Positions 1-8,500 of a stretch of 39,190 bases of DNA are shown one piece after another. The notes under the pieces were generated by a model. That model was not told the origin of the DNA, did not search any database, and saw nothing but the letters and a program-made list of their open reading frames with translations. This DNA is from an uncultured bacterium (lineage in GTDB: Bacteria > Patescibacteriota > Minisyncoccia > Phycocordibacterales > UBA9973). The number at the start of each line of letters is the position of its first letter. The stretch's first letter is position 1. Location: positions 1-39,190 of the forward strand of contig CAINWY010000125.1 in NCBI GenBank assembly GCA_903854645.1, read 5' to 3'. A program made the position numbers and the translations under genes.

Positions 1-759
1 GGTACATCTATTACAAGCCCTATACCAGAAACAATTTTAAATAATGATGATACTACGATCGATACGAGTGTAGATGCAATTAAAAAAGCCAATGATTTAT
101 TAGATAAAAGCGGATGGACACTAAAAGAAGATGGCACTAGATCTAAGGGTGGAACAACAACTGCAACTAAAACAAAAAAAGTAGGAAAGAAGACCATTAC
201 AGAACAAGTAAAGGTAACTAATGGGCCACTCATTCCATTGCAATTTTCTCTGACAACTGGAGACACACCAGAACTAAGATATTCAACAGAAATAATTAAA
301 ATCCAATTAGCAAAAATTGGTATCGCTGTAGATATTCAAAAAGTTTATGAAATGGGCCCATTAAATCAGGTAATTAAAAATCGTGAATATGAAGCCTTGT
401 TCTTTGGCCAAGTTATTAACCATGAATCAGACCTATATTCATTCTGGCACTCATCACAAAGAAAGGCCCCAGGATTAAACATTTCAATGTATAGCAATGC
501 CGCAGTTGATAAGATACTTGAAGATGCACAGAAAAATATGGACAAGGATAAAAGGAGTACCAAATATAAGCTTCTTATAGATGAATTTAACAAAGACATA
601 CCGGCTCTACTGATATATTCTCCAAAGTACATATATATAACATCAAACAAACTTAATAATTTTAACATTAACACATTAACAAATCCTTCCGATAGATTTG
701 CTCCCATATATCTATGGTACGCAAGTAAAGATCGTGTATGGAAAATTTTTACTAAATAA
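1..759 (+). CDS. Peptide/nickel ABC transporter substrate-binding protein (SBP family 5), C-terminal part
   Basis: The frame is open from the first base, so the gene begins outside the window; 252 residues and the stop are visible. The tail matches the C-terminal lobe of family 5 extracellular solute-binding proteins (OppA/DppA type): LTTGDTPELR, then I-Q-L-A-K-I-G-I-A-V-D-I, the 'YEALFFGQ' strand, and the late 'LWYASKDRVW' region. Such lipoproteins bind oligopeptides outside the membrane and hand them to an ABC permease. A low-complexity Gly/Thr/Lys linker (about residues 45-72) interrupts the fold before the LTTGD strand; I do not know it from classical OppA. The first internal ATG is at 238, but homology continues upstream of it, so it is not the real start. 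No permease or ATPase partner is seen in this window. Confidence 0.85.
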   Translation, partial: GTSITSPIPETILNNDDTTIDTSVDAIKKANDLLDKSGWTLKEDGTRSKGGTTTATKTKKVGKKTITEQVKVTNGPLIPLQFSLTTGDTPELRYSTEIIKIQLAKIGIAVDIQKVYEMGPLNQVIKNREYEALFFGQVINHESDLYSFWHSSQRKAPGLNISMYSNAAVDKILEDAQKNMDKDKRSTKYKLLIDEFNKDIPALLIYSPKYIYITSNKLNNFNINTLTNPSDRFAPIYLWYASKDRVWKIFTK

Positions 760-764
760 TAACC

Positions 765-785
765 TTATTGGTGTCTCGCCAATAA
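765..785 (+). other. Short inverted repeat between the binding-protein gene and rnj
   Basis: Nine-base arms (TTATTGGTG and CGCCAATAA, with one G-T pair) flank a three-base loop six bases after the upstream stop codon. No T-run follows on the + strand, so this is not a convincing terminator. It could be a weak attenuator or an mRNA end-stabilising hairpin. Confidence 0.4.
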
Positions 786-801
786 TACAAAAAATAAATA
801 T

Positions 802-2802
802 ATGAATGATAAACCAAAAATACAATCTAATGATAGAAATAATAATTTTAGATATCGTAGACCGAATAGCATACGAGTAATTCACAAAGAAGGTGTTCCA
901 AAGATTGGAACAATATCTTCTGCTCCTGAAATACCACAAAGAAAAAATCCAAACGCAAATAGAAATACTAATCCTAATTCGACTCCAAATAAAATAAGTC
1001 GCGGTAGTTACCAGTATGGCAATACAAAAGGTGGAAGAAAGTCTTTTATTAAAACACCTCCTCCCCCAAAGGATACGAATACTTTTGTAAGAAAAAATAA
1101 GACAAATCTTATCCCACCTATTTTACCCGGAGTTATAAGAATAATTCCGTTAGGAGGAGTAGAAGAAATCGGTAAGAATATGACGGCAATAGAAATAGGT
1201 AATGATATCATAGTTATAGATGCTGGTATGCAATTCAAAACTGAGGACACTCCAGGTATAGACTATATAATACCAAATACCACCTATCTAGAAGAAAGAA
1301 AAGACAAAATAAGGGCTATGCTCGTAACGCATGGACACCTAGACCATATAGGAGGCATACCACTAGTTATGAGTAGAATTGGCAATCCACCTCTATACTC
1401 AAGAAATTTATCCATTCTTGTTATGAAGAAAAGGCAAGAAGAATTTCCTCATCTACCAGCCCTCAAAACAAACGTTGTGGAAAATGATTCTGTGATTTAT
1501 GTAGGAGACCTTCGTATACGTTTCTTTGGAGTTACTCATACAATGCCTGATTCTATGGGTATAGTTATAGAGACTCCTTATGGATCAATCGTTACTCCAG
1601 GTGACTACAAACTAGACCAAATAGACGGTGTTGTCAGTGATGAAGAAGAAAAAGAATATGCTTTCTTTGATAAAGAGAAAGTGCTCCTCCTATTAACAGA
1701 CTCAACAAATATCGAAAATGAGGGGTTTTCACTTCCTGAAATAAAAGTTCATGAGGGATTAGATAAAGTTATAAGACAAGGAACAGGACGTATAATCATT
1801 TCTGCTTTTGCTTCTTCTATTACTCGTCTTATGAAAATAGTTGAAATAGCCGAATCACTTGGAAAGAAAGTAATTCTTGATGGTAGATCTCTAAAGAATA
1901 ATATGGAAATATGTGAACAAGCAGGAATTTTCAAACCTAAAAAAGGTACTATTATAAATATTGAAGATATTGATAACTACCCACCGAACAAAATTCTTAT
2001 AATGATGACAGGTGCCCAAGGTGAAGAATTCGCAGCCCTCGGACGAGCAGCAAATAAAACACATAAAAAATTTACAATAAAACCAGGAGATACTATAATA
2101 CTCTCCTCTTCAATAGTCCCCGGAAATGAAATTGCGGTGCAGCACCTAAAAGACAATCTGACACGTCACGGGGTACGTCTTATAAGTTATAGAACTAGTG
2201 AGGAATACATTCATGCAACTGGTCACGGAAACCAAGAAGATATCAAGTGGCTTCACAGGAAGACACATCCTAAATTCTTTATTCCTATACACGGATGGCA
2301 CTCAATGTTAGTTAAACACAAAGAAGTTGCTATGTCTTTAGGTATGTCCATGGACAACATCATAGTGCCGGACAATGGTTCAATCATAGAGATAGTGGAC
2401 AATGGAAGTAAAATTATCCTACGCAAAGAGAAAGCTCCATCAAGCCCTATGATGGTAGATGGCTTCTCTATAGGAGACGAGCAGGATGTAGTTATACGTG
2501 ACCGCGTAATGCTCGCACAAGATGGTATGTTTGTTTTAATAGCTACCATTGACTCTGTTACAGGAAAACTTCGTAAGTCTCCAGACATAATTTCAAGAGG
2601 GTTTATATACCTAAAAGAGAATCAGGAACTACTTCACCAAGTAAGATTGATAATAAAGAAGACAATTGAAGATGGAAGTGTCGGGGTAAATGCTATGAAT
2701 TTTGATTCAATAAAAACTCAATTGGGAGATAATATTTCTAAATTTCTTTTCCAAAAAACAGCAAAGAGACCCCTTGTGATACCAGTATTATTAAATATTT
2801 AA
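802..2802 (+). CDS. rnj: Ribonuclease J
   Basis: RNase J is a zinc-dependent endo/5'-exoribonuclease for mRNA decay and rRNA maturation. The metallo-beta-lactamase core starts near residue 110 (VIRIIPLGGVEEIGKNM) and carries the metal motif THGHLDHIGG at 176-185, then HTMPDSMG and PGDYKLD. The beta-CASP part includes HATGHGNQED and FIPIHGWHSML, and a C-terminal domain completes 666 residues. This is longer than the usual 550-560 because of about 108 extra N-terminal residues rich in Asn, Arg, Lys and Pro, probably disordered and RNA-binding. The ATG at 802 follows an AT-rich gap without a Shine-Dalgarno sequence. It lies 42 bases after the binding-protein gene and 24 before the MFS gene. Confidence 0.93.
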   Translation: MNDKPKIQSNDRNNNFRYRRPNSIRVIHKEGVPKIGTISSAPEIPQRKNPNANRNTNPNSTPNKISRGSYQYGNTKGGRKSFIKTPPPPKDTNTFVRKNKTNLIPPILPGVIRIIPLGGVEEIGKNMTAIEIGNDIIVIDAGMQFKTEDTPGIDYIIPNTTYLEERKDKIRAMLVTHGHLDHIGGIPLVMSRIGNPPLYSRNLSILVMKKRQEEFPHLPALKTNVVENDSVIYVGDLRIRFFGVTHTMPDSMGIVIETPYGSIVTPGDYKLDQIDGVVSDEEEKEYAFFDKEKVLLLLTDSTNIENEGFSLPEIKVHEGLDKVIRQGTGRIIISAFASSITRLMKIVEIAESLGKKVILDGRSLKNNMEICEQAGIFKPKKGTIINIEDIDNYPPNKILIMMTGAQGEEFAALGRAANKTHKKFTIKPGDTIILSSSIVPGNEIAVQHLKDNLTRHGVRLISYRTSEEYIHATGHGNQEDIKWLHRKTHPKFFIPIHGWHSMLVKHKEVAMSLGMSMDNIIVPDNGSIIEIVDNGSKIILRKEKAPSSPMMVDGFSIGDEQDVVIRDRVMLAQDGMFVLIATIDSVTGKLRKSPDIISRGFIYLKENQELLHQVRLIIKKTIEDGSVGVNAMNFDSIKTQLGDNISKFLFQKTAKRPLVIPVLLNI

Positions 2803-2826
2803 AAAAATAAGAGATCCACAAATTAT

Positions 2827-4011
2827 ATGACCAAAATAACTCGAATGTATATTCTCTCTTTCTTGTTTAGTATTCATATAGCACTTTCTGCTTATATAAA
2901 TTCGACATTTTTACTCAAAATAATTTCTGTTAAATATGTTGGTATTCTTTATACAGTATCTTCACTTGTAACACTATTACTTCTTGCAAAAAGTGTAAAC
3001 TTACTTAAACATTTTGGAAATCGTAGATTTATATTAATATCCCTTTTGGTTAATATGTTATCCTTGGTTGGAATGATAACATCAAAAAATGTTTACATCA
3101 TAGGTGCATCATTTATAGCGTTAATAGCCACAAATACATTAGTTTATCTTTCTATAGATATCTTCATAGAGCATTTTGGTAATCCTGAAAGTATAGGTAA
3201 AACTCGTGGTATTTACCTAATGATAATCAATCTTGCGTGGATGCTCTGCCCTCTTGTAACATCATTCCTCATAACAAAGGAAGGTGGATATATCTCGATA
3301 TATATTATTTCTTTTATCGCTACTATAATAATGACAATTGCATTGGTTTTTTCAGTAAAAACATTTGAGGATAAGATATATACAAAAACTCCATTTTTGC
3401 AAACATATAGATATCTAAAAGAAAATCGACATATGCTAGCAATAACAATGATTAATTTTATTTTACAGTTTTTTTATGCATTAATGGTCGTATATACCCC
3501 TATCTATTTATTTGAACATATTGGTTTTGGTTGGGCTCAAATAGGAATTATATTTACTATAATGCTTGCTCCGTTTGTAATATTTGGTTTACCTATTGGA
3601 ATACTAATAGATAAGTATAATCTAAAAAAAAGGACATTGCTTTATATTGGTATAATTATTATGAGTGTTTCGACTTTTGTAATACCTTTTATAACTTCTA
3701 TAAGTGTCATACTTTGGGCATTTGTACTATTTATGACTCGTACAGGGGCGGCAATTGTAGAAGCTACCTCGGAAATTTATTTCTTTACTCACATTAAAGA
3801 GGAAGATACTTACCTACTAAGTGTATTTCGAGATATGGTGCCTATGGCTTACATAATCGCTCCATTAGTAGGGACACTCATATTTATGTTCTTACCTTTT
3901 AAATTTCTATTTATTATATTAGGAATTATAGTTCTATCGGGATTATATTATATTCCCCATTTAAAACATAACCATTTACCAATACAAAGTCCTAAAGTAG
4001 AACTGATTTAA
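2827..4011 (+). CDS. Major facilitator superfamily transporter
   Basis: The 394-residue protein is almost entirely hydrophobic, with about 11-12 predicted membrane spans, two halves and a central cytoplasmic loop near residues 180-195. A loop between spans 2 and 3 (KSVNLLKHFGNRRFIL) resembles the basic MFS motif A, and GLPIGILIDKYNLKKR in the second half is a clearer copy. MFS carriers move small solutes with an ion gradient. The substrate cannot be read from the sequence; drug efflux is one possibility. It sits between rnj and rluF, only 6 bases before the latter, in what looks like one transcript. Confidence 0.82.
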   Translation: MTKITRMYILSFLFSIHIALSAYINSTFLLKIISVKYVGILYTVSSLVTLLLLAKSVNLLKHFGNRRFILISLLVNMLSLVGMITSKNVYIIGASFIALIATNTLVYLSIDIFIEHFGNPESIGKTRGIYLMIINLAWMLCPLVTSFLITKEGGYISIYIISFIATIIMTIALVFSVKTFEDKIYTKTPFLQTYRYLKENRHMLAITMINFILQFFYALMVVYTPIYLFEHIGFGWAQIGIIFTIMLAPFVIFGLPIGILIDKYNLKKRTLLYIGIIIMSVSTFVIPFITSISVILWAFVLFMTRTGAAIVEATSEIYFFTHIKEEDTYLLSVFRDMVPMAYIIAPLVGTLIFMFLPFKFLFIILGIIVLSGLYYIPHLKHNHLPIQSPKVELI

Positions 4012-4017
4012 AATAAT

Positions 4018-4725
4018 ATGGAATACCCAATGCGAATAAATAAATACCTAGCAATGCATAATTTTGCAACTAGAAAAGGAGCAGATGAACTTATTAAAAA
4101 AGGTTATGTTTTTATTAATGGAAGAAAGGCAGTTTTGGGAGATCAAGTATACAGAGAAGGTGAAGTAGAGGTAAGTGATAAAGTCCCAAAGAAAAATTAT
4201 GTATATTACGCATATAATAAAGCAGTAGATGTATCTACAAACCCAGATATAAATACAAAAGATATTTTACAAGTTACCAAGTTCCCTGAGACAGTCTTCC
4301 CTATCGGCAGACTCGATAAAGATTCACGTGGGCTTATACTGATGACAAACGATGGCAGAGTAACTGACAGACTGCTCGCTCCACAATATGTACACGAGAA
4401 AGAATACACAGTGAAAGTAGAACCAAACTTCTCAGATAAATTTATAGAACTTATGGCAAATGGTGTCCACTTTGATAAATTCATAAGCAAAAAGTGCAAA
4501 GTCTGGAAGACGACAAGCAAATCCAAAGATACTTTCAATATCATACTGACCGAGGGCAAGAAACGCCAAATAAGACGTATGTGTGAAGCTCTCCACCACA
4601 CTGTGGTTAATCTTAAAAGAATTCGTGTAATGAACATAGAACTTGGAAGATTGAATGAAGGTGAATACAGAGTTATAAATGGAGAAGAACTAGATACATT
4701 GCTAAAATCTCTACAGCTTCGATAA
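4018..4725 (+). CDS. rluF: 23S rRNA pseudouridine synthase, RluF/RluB family
   Basis: An S4 RNA-binding domain (about residues 5-50, INKYLAMHNF...VFINGRKA) is followed by the RsuA/RluB/E/F catalytic domain. The catalytic motif GRLDKDSRGL spans 97-106, with the active Asp at 100. HEKEYTVKVE, KKCKVWK and KKRQIRRMCEALHHTV match E. coli RluF (23S U2604) better than RluB, so I use rluF, but the exact target base is inference. It has 235 residues and lacks the long basic tail of E. coli RluF. Met1 and Met5 are both possible starts; the six-base gap after the MFS gene fits translation on the same mRNA. A bidirectional terminator follows. Confidence 0.86.
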   Translation: MEYPMRINKYLAMHNFATRKGADELIKKGYVFINGRKAVLGDQVYREGEVEVSDKVPKKNYVYYAYNKAVDVSTNPDINTKDILQVTKFPETVFPIGRLDKDSRGLILMTNDGRVTDRLLAPQYVHEKEYTVKVEPNFSDKFIELMANGVHFDKFISKKCKVWKTTSKSKDTFNIILTEGKKRQIRRMCEALHHTVVNLKRIRVMNIELGRLNEGEYRVINGEELDTLLKSLQLR

Positions 4726-4738
4726 ACAAATTACCAAT

Positions 4739-4773
4739 AAAAAACACCGCGAGCTTCGCTTGCGGTGCTTTTC
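4739..4773. terminator. Bidirectional terminator between rluF and rpsR
   Basis: A ten-base-pair stem, CACCGCGAGC (4745-4754) with GCTTGCGGTG (4758-4767) and loop TTC, has a T-rich run on its + side and six As before it, which become a T-run on the - strand. It can therefore end both convergent transcripts. Confidence 0.88.
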
Positions 4774-4777
4774 TATC

Positions 4778-4805
4778 TAATTATTAATTCATAATTAATA
4801 ATTAT
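4778..4805. repeat. TAATTNN heptamer tract, 4 units
   Basis: Four consecutive seven-base units (TAATTAT, TAATTCA, TAATTAA, TAATTAT) end inside rpsR. The TAA stop of rpsR is part of the last unit. The same family recurs at five other places in the window. Confidence 0.7.
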
Positions 4806-5002
4806 TTTGCTATGTATGGTAGTAATCCCATAAAACGCGAACGCTTGATAGCTATTGCTAGCTTGCGTTGGTTCTTGGACGTTACATCTGTACGACGGCG
4901 TGACTGCATACGAGCACTTGGAGTAAGGAATCTACGTAGTAGTTCTGTATCCTTGTAGTCAATATGTTTTATATTGTTTGATGAAAAGTAATCTTGTTTC
5001 AT
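4802..5002 (-). CDS. rpsR: Small ribosomal subunit protein bS18
   Basis: The 66-residue protein has the S18 core: YFSSNNIKHIDYKD, then LLRRFLTPSARMQSRRRT and KNQRKLAIAIKRSRFMGLLPY. S18 binds 16S rRNA as a heterodimer with S6 on the platform of the 30S subunit. It is the last gene of rpsF-ssb-rpsR, the classical order, starting 27 bases after the ssb stop. The stop codon lies in a TAATTNN heptamer tract and a bidirectional terminator follows. No Shine-Dalgarno sequence precedes the ATG. Confidence 0.97.
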   Translation of the reverse strand: MKQDYFSSNNIKHIDYKDTELLRRFLTPSARMQSRRRTDVTSKNQRKLAIAIKRSRFMGLLPYIAK

Positions 5003-5029
5003 TTTTCTATGTTGTTAAATTTGTAATTT

Positions 5030-5479
5030 TTAGAAAGGTATATCTTCTACATTTATCTGTTCTTCCGGATATTCTATAGTATCTATTTCTTCCTTTTTAG
5101 CTGCAGGTGCCCCACTTGGTGCAGATGAAGATGGACTTCCTCCACCAGTATTCTTTGCTCCAAATTGAACTGTGTCTGCGATGATTTCAGTACGATATTT
5201 TTTTGTATTTGTAGCTGCATCATCCCAACTTCTTGTCTCCATTCTACCTTCTACGAGTATCTGACTTCCCTTTTTCATATAAGTGGCGACATTTTCAGCC
5301 GTCTTTCCCCATACTACTATATTGTGATAATCAGTTTTCTCTTGGCGAACACCGTTTGAATCTTTGTAAGTACGATTTGTTGCTATACTAAATGAACAAA
5401 CTTTGTTCCCAGAAGCTATGGCTTTTAATTCTGGATCACGAGTTAAATTCCCTATGAGAATTGCTTTGTTTAGATACAT
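5030..5479 (-). CDS. ssb: Single-stranded DNA-binding protein
   Basis: SSB coats single-stranded DNA in replication and repair. The OB-fold occupies about residues 1-105 (LNKAILIGNLTRDPELK, ATNRTYKDSNG, TDYHNIVVWGKTAENV, KKGSQILVEGRMETRSW). A Gly/Ser/Pro/Ala linker follows, then the acidic tail ending DIPF, which is the docking tip for partner proteins. The length, 149 residues, is normal. It sits between rpsF and rpsR, as in most bacteria. Confidence 0.96.
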   Translation of the reverse strand: MYLNKAILIGNLTRDPELKAIASGNKVCSFSIATNRTYKDSNGVRQEKTDYHNIVVWGKTAENVATYMKKGSQILVEGRMETRSWDDAATNTKKYRTEIIADTVQFGAKNTGGGSPSSSAPSGAPAAKKEEIDTIEYPEEQINVEDIPF

Positions 5480-5513
5480 ATATATTTAATAGTTTAAATT
5501 ATTAATATCTTAA

Positions 5514-6017
5514 TTATACCACAAGGGCTTCGATTTCTTTATCTATAGTCTCTTCATTGATTGGTAGAGAATCTTCGGCCTTAGGACTTGAACGGCGCTT
5601 GTAGCCATCCTTGTTGCCATATGGGCGCTTACTAGACATAGTACTCTCACGAACAGTCTTTATCATAAGATAACGCACTAATTTCTCATTCTTATCTAAT
5701 GCATCCTTGATAATTTTACCTGCATGGGTGCTACACTCAAACTTTACCCAACCAAAATAACCATAAGAAAACTTCTGCTTCTTATTTTGAATTGAACGAG
5801 ACATCTCGTATGCAAGCTCTAACATCTTTGGATATTCATCAGAAATAAAGGTTGCCCCCATATCTGCCAAACTATCCTTAAAACTTGAAACTTCTCCTCC
5901 AAGATTTTCCTCTGGAATCGAAGGAACCATAATATACCCAACTTCGTATATAGAAGACTTTGTATCTGTATCCAGAGACGGATCTGCTACAACTTCTTTT
6001 ATTTTTGCCATAAGCAT
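5514..6017 (-). CDS. rpsF: Small ribosomal subunit protein bS6, extended
   Basis: The S6 fold starts near residue 24 (YEVGYIMVPSIPEENL) and continues through KQKFSYGYFGWVKFEC and LVRYLMIKTVRES. At 167 residues it exceeds the usual 95-130. The extra parts are about 22 residues at the N-terminus and a basic then acidic tail of about 45. Its identity is supported by place: it heads the conserved rpsF-ssb-rpsR operon. ATGs at 6017 and 6011 are both possible starts. Upstream lies a promoter (6177-6205) and a leader of roughly 150 bases with strong hairpins, a likely site for feedback by the S6:S18 complex. Confidence 0.9.
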   Translation of the reverse strand: MLMAKIKEVVADPSLDTDTKSSIYEVGYIMVPSIPEENLGGEVSSFKDSLADMGATFISDEYPKMLELAYEMSRSIQNKKQKFSYGYFGWVKFECSTHAGKIIKDALDKNEKLVRYLMIKTVRESTMSSKRPYGNKDGYKRRSSPKAEDSLPINEETIDKEIEALVV

Positions 6018-6170
6018 AAACGATATTACTACTTTTATATAGTAAAAACGCTTTAATTATTACTTTTAATATTCCTTCGCCTACTGGCTCAGGACCTTCA
6101 GCCTCGCGACTTCCGGCATCCCATTATGGACCTGTGTGTACCGGTTATAAGACCGGGACAAATGAAATGT
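6018..6170 (-). ncRNA. Structured 5' leader of the rpsF operon (candidate S6:S18 autoregulatory RNA)
   Basis: The 177-base gap between tatD and rpsF holds a stretch at about 6072-6158 that is clearly more GC-rich than its surroundings and has no open frame worth calling. On the - strand it can form CCGGT/ACCGG (6140-6155), a small UCCA/UGGG hairpin, and UCC-UGA-GCC/GGC-GAA-GGA closed by AGUA (about 6073-6093), the last with tandem G-A pairs. Some bacteria regulate rpsF through an S6:S18-binding leader with a CCG element, and a CCG lies in this region. The match to that family is inference; a different structured RNA is possible. Confidence 0.45.
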
Positions 6171-6176
6171 GTAGTT

Positions 6177-6205
6177 ATACTAACAAAGATTAGGCTAAAT
6201 GTCAA
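6177..6205 (-). promoter_or_regulatory. Sigma-70-type promoter for rpsF-ssb-rpsR
   Basis: TTGACA (6200-6205, inside the end of tatD) and TAGTAT (6177-6182) are separated by 17 bases. The -35 is a perfect consensus. Initiation is expected near 6170, giving a leader of about 150 bases. Confidence 0.72.
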
Positions 6206-7055
6206 AAAGACGCTTTGCATTTAGAACTATCTGTTTTGCTACTTCCTCCTCATTTAAACACTTAATTTGAGCAATTTTAGCAACTATATCCTTAACATAT
6301 ACTGGTTCGTTTCGAAGCCCTCTATGGGGCACAGGCGCCACATAAGGACTATCCGTATCGGCAAGTATCATATCTATAGGAGTTTCTCTTATTACACTCT
6401 CATAGTCGCAAATTTCAGGTTTGGGCTTGTATGTTATAGGTCCTGCAAAAGATATATATATACCTATTTCTATAAACCTTTGCATATCTTCCACACTACC
6501 GGCAAAGAAATGGGAAACTCCCTTTGTCCCATAAATTTTGGAGTATTTTTTAATTAACTCATAAACATCAAAGTAAGCATTATTGATTTTATTATCTGGA
6601 TTATTGCGAACATGGAGCATAAGAGGCAAACCCAGTTCATTTGCAAGTTCTATCTGTCCCATGAATGCAACTTTTTGATTAGCAATCGTGTCATCGTTCA
6701 TATGATAATAATCAAGCCCACACTCACCAATACCTACTACCTTCCCCATTTTTGTCAATAATTTATATTTATCTTTATCAAAAATCTCTCCACGGGAAAC
6801 GAATTCTTTGCCTTCTTCTCCAAGTTCTGCTTCATCGTGATACGATGCATCTGTATGTATTGGATGAAGTCCTATCGTCGCATATACTCCCTCATAATCA
6901 TTCGTCATCTCTACTGCCTTCTTTGAAGTATCATACTGTGTACCAATATTTATAACCCAAGTATCATTGTCTAATGCACGAGAAATCACTTCATCTCGAT
7001 CTGCATCGAATGCCTTAAAGTTCACGTGTGAATGTATATCTATATATTTAGGCAT
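6195..7055 (-). CDS. tatD: TatD-family metal-dependent hydrolase (DNase-like)
   Basis: TatD proteins are TIM-barrel metalloenzymes, with 3'-5' DNase activity reported for E. coli TatD. The N-terminal metal motif is DIHSHVN (H8, H10), followed by GIGECGLDYYHM, LMLHVRN, the VSHFFAGS histidine and LADTDSPYVAP with the late catalytic Asp. It has 286 residues, slightly longer than typical owing to an insertion near residues 75-100. The ATG shares its A with the metG stop (TAATG), indicating translational coupling; metG-tatD is also adjacent in many Firmicutes. An AAGGA sequence lies about nine bases upstream, one of the few plausible Shine-Dalgarno sites in the window. Confidence 0.9.
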   Translation of the reverse strand: MPKYIDIHSHVNFKAFDADRDEVISRALDNDTWVINIGTQYDTSKKAVEMTNDYEGVYATIGLHPIHTDASYHDEAELGEEGKEFVSRGEIFDKDKYKLLTKMGKVVGIGECGLDYYHMNDDTIANQKVAFMGQIELANELGLPLMLHVRNNPDNKINNAYFDVYELIKKYSKIYGTKGVSHFFAGSVEDMQRFIEIGIYISFAGPITYKPKPEICDYESVIRETPIDMILADTDSPYVAPVPHRGLRNEPVYVKDIVAKIAQIKCLNEEEVAKQIVLNAKRLFDI

Positions 7056-8494
7056 TACTCTTTCCTTAAAAATAATGGATTTTCTGGCTTTTTGTTTTGC
7101 TTGATTAATTCTTGTATTTTTTCTGAAGTCTCTGGAAGCAGAGGAATTAACATTTGGGAAATCTCGTAAAGCATTAGAACGTTTTCTTTAATTAATTCTT
7201 TACCTTTATCAGGATCAACTTTTATTACTTTGAATGGCTCGGTCTCTTGTATCCTCTTGTCGAGTTCCCCTATTTTCTGCCAGACGAATTCTGTTGCTTT
7301 TTGAATATCAAAATTATCTAAATGATCAAAATATTCTAGAGGCATTTCTATTCCCTCTAAATCATATTTTCCATCAAGATATTTTTCTGACAATGTCAAA
7401 ACCCTAGAAGTGAGATTCCCTAATCCGTTTGCAAGACCTGAGTTATAAGCATCTTTGAATCGCTCTATAGTAAAAGGGCTATCTTCAAAGCTTCCTACTT
7501 CTCGAAGAAGAAAATATCGGAGCGCATCTGTTCCATACTCCTTCACTATATCTCTAGGGTCTACAGAATTACCTAGAGATTTTGACATTCTTATTCCACC
7601 ACTACCTGTTATGAATCCATTCACAATTATCTGGTGAGAATTTGGCAAATCTGCTGCAGCAAGCATTGCTTGCCACATTGCAGCCTGAAATCGAGTATTG
7701 TCCTTTCCGCAATACTGGGTTGGTGTACCATGCACCCAATACTTCTCAAAATTTTCATTATTGTTCGGCCAGCCAAGTGTAGATATATAATTTACAAGTG
7801 CATCAAACCATACATACATCACTTGCTCACTATCTCCTGGAACTTCGATACCCCATGGCATCTTTTCCTTTAGACGTGATATAGAAAAGTCCTGCAGGCC
7901 ACCCTTTACAAAATTCCTGACTTCGTTTAATCGAAAATCGGGTACAACAAAATCAAGATGTTCATCATAGAATTTCAAAAGCCTGTCTCCAAAAGAAGAA
8001 TACTTAAAAAAGTAATTCTCTTCATTTATGAGTTTTAACTCCATGCCAGGATGAAATGGGCAGGCACCATCTACAAGCTCGCTGTCTGTCTTCTCGCTTT
8101 CGCAGCCTATACAATACTTTGCTTCATATTGCTTCTTGTAAATATAACCATTATCCTTTACTCTCTTCCAGAATTCTTGAACTGCCTTTATGTGGCTCTC
8201 GTCTGTGGTACGAATAAAGTGAATATTATCAAGTATACCAAATATTCGAAGTTGCTCTTTGAATGTTTCAAAGCCTTGATCCACAAAATCCTGCACATCT
8301 AAACCTTTTTCTATCGCTTTATCATAAATTTTTATTCCATGTTCATCGGTTCCAGTATTAAAATAAACATCAAAATCTAAATGCTTTTTATATCTTGCTA
8401 TGGTATCTGCTCGGACAAATTCTAAAGCATGCCCCATATGAAGTGGTGCGTTTACATAAGGTAGAGTAGTAGTGAGATATAAAGTCTTGGACAT
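7055..8494 (-). CDS. metG: Methionyl-tRNA synthetase
   Basis: The class I enzyme attaches Met to tRNA-Met. The signature HMGH is at 19-22 in PYVNAPLHMGHALE, and the KMSKS loop is RMSKS at 302-306. A zinc-knuckle insertion has C128, C131, C145 and H148, a single knuckle. Residues VWFDALVNYIS and the C-terminal anticodon-binding helices follow. It has 479 residues and lacks the C-terminal EMAP-like dimerisation domain of the E. coli enzyme, as in many compact genomes. It lies 6 bases after the AI-2E permease gene and overlaps tatD by one base, so the three genes are probably co-transcribed. Confidence 0.95.
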   Translation of the reverse strand: MSKTLYLTTTLPYVNAPLHMGHALEFVRADTIARYKKHLDFDVYFNTGTDEHGIKIYDKAIEKGLDVQDFVDQGFETFKEQLRIFGILDNIHFIRTTDESHIKAVQEFWKRVKDNGYIYKKQYEAKYCIGCESEKTDSELVDGACPFHPGMELKLINEENYFFKYSSFGDRLLKFYDEHLDFVVPDFRLNEVRNFVKGGLQDFSISRLKEKMPWGIEVPGDSEQVMYVWFDALVNYISTLGWPNNNENFEKYWVHGTPTQYCGKDNTRFQAAMWQAMLAAADLPNSHQIIVNGFITGSGGIRMSKSLGNSVDPRDIVKEYGTDALRYFLLREVGSFEDSPFTIERFKDAYNSGLANGLGNLTSRVLTLSEKYLDGKYDLEGIEMPLEYFDHLDNFDIQKATEFVWQKIGELDKRIQETEPFKVIKVDPDKGKELIKENVLMLYEISQMLIPLLPETSEKIQELIKQNKKPENPLFLRKE

Positions 8495-8500
8495 AAATAA

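Noticed and set aside
765..785. Terminator between the binding-protein gene and rnj
   Set aside because: A hairpin exists but no T-run follows it on the coding strand, so I list it only as an inverted repeat.
6070..6170. tRNA, SRP RNA or tmRNA in the GC-rich rpsF leader
   Set aside because: CCGGTCTTATAACCGG recalls an anticodon arm but the stem and loop sizes do not fit, there is no T-loop consensus, and no GGAAGGAAGCAGCC-like SRP core is present.
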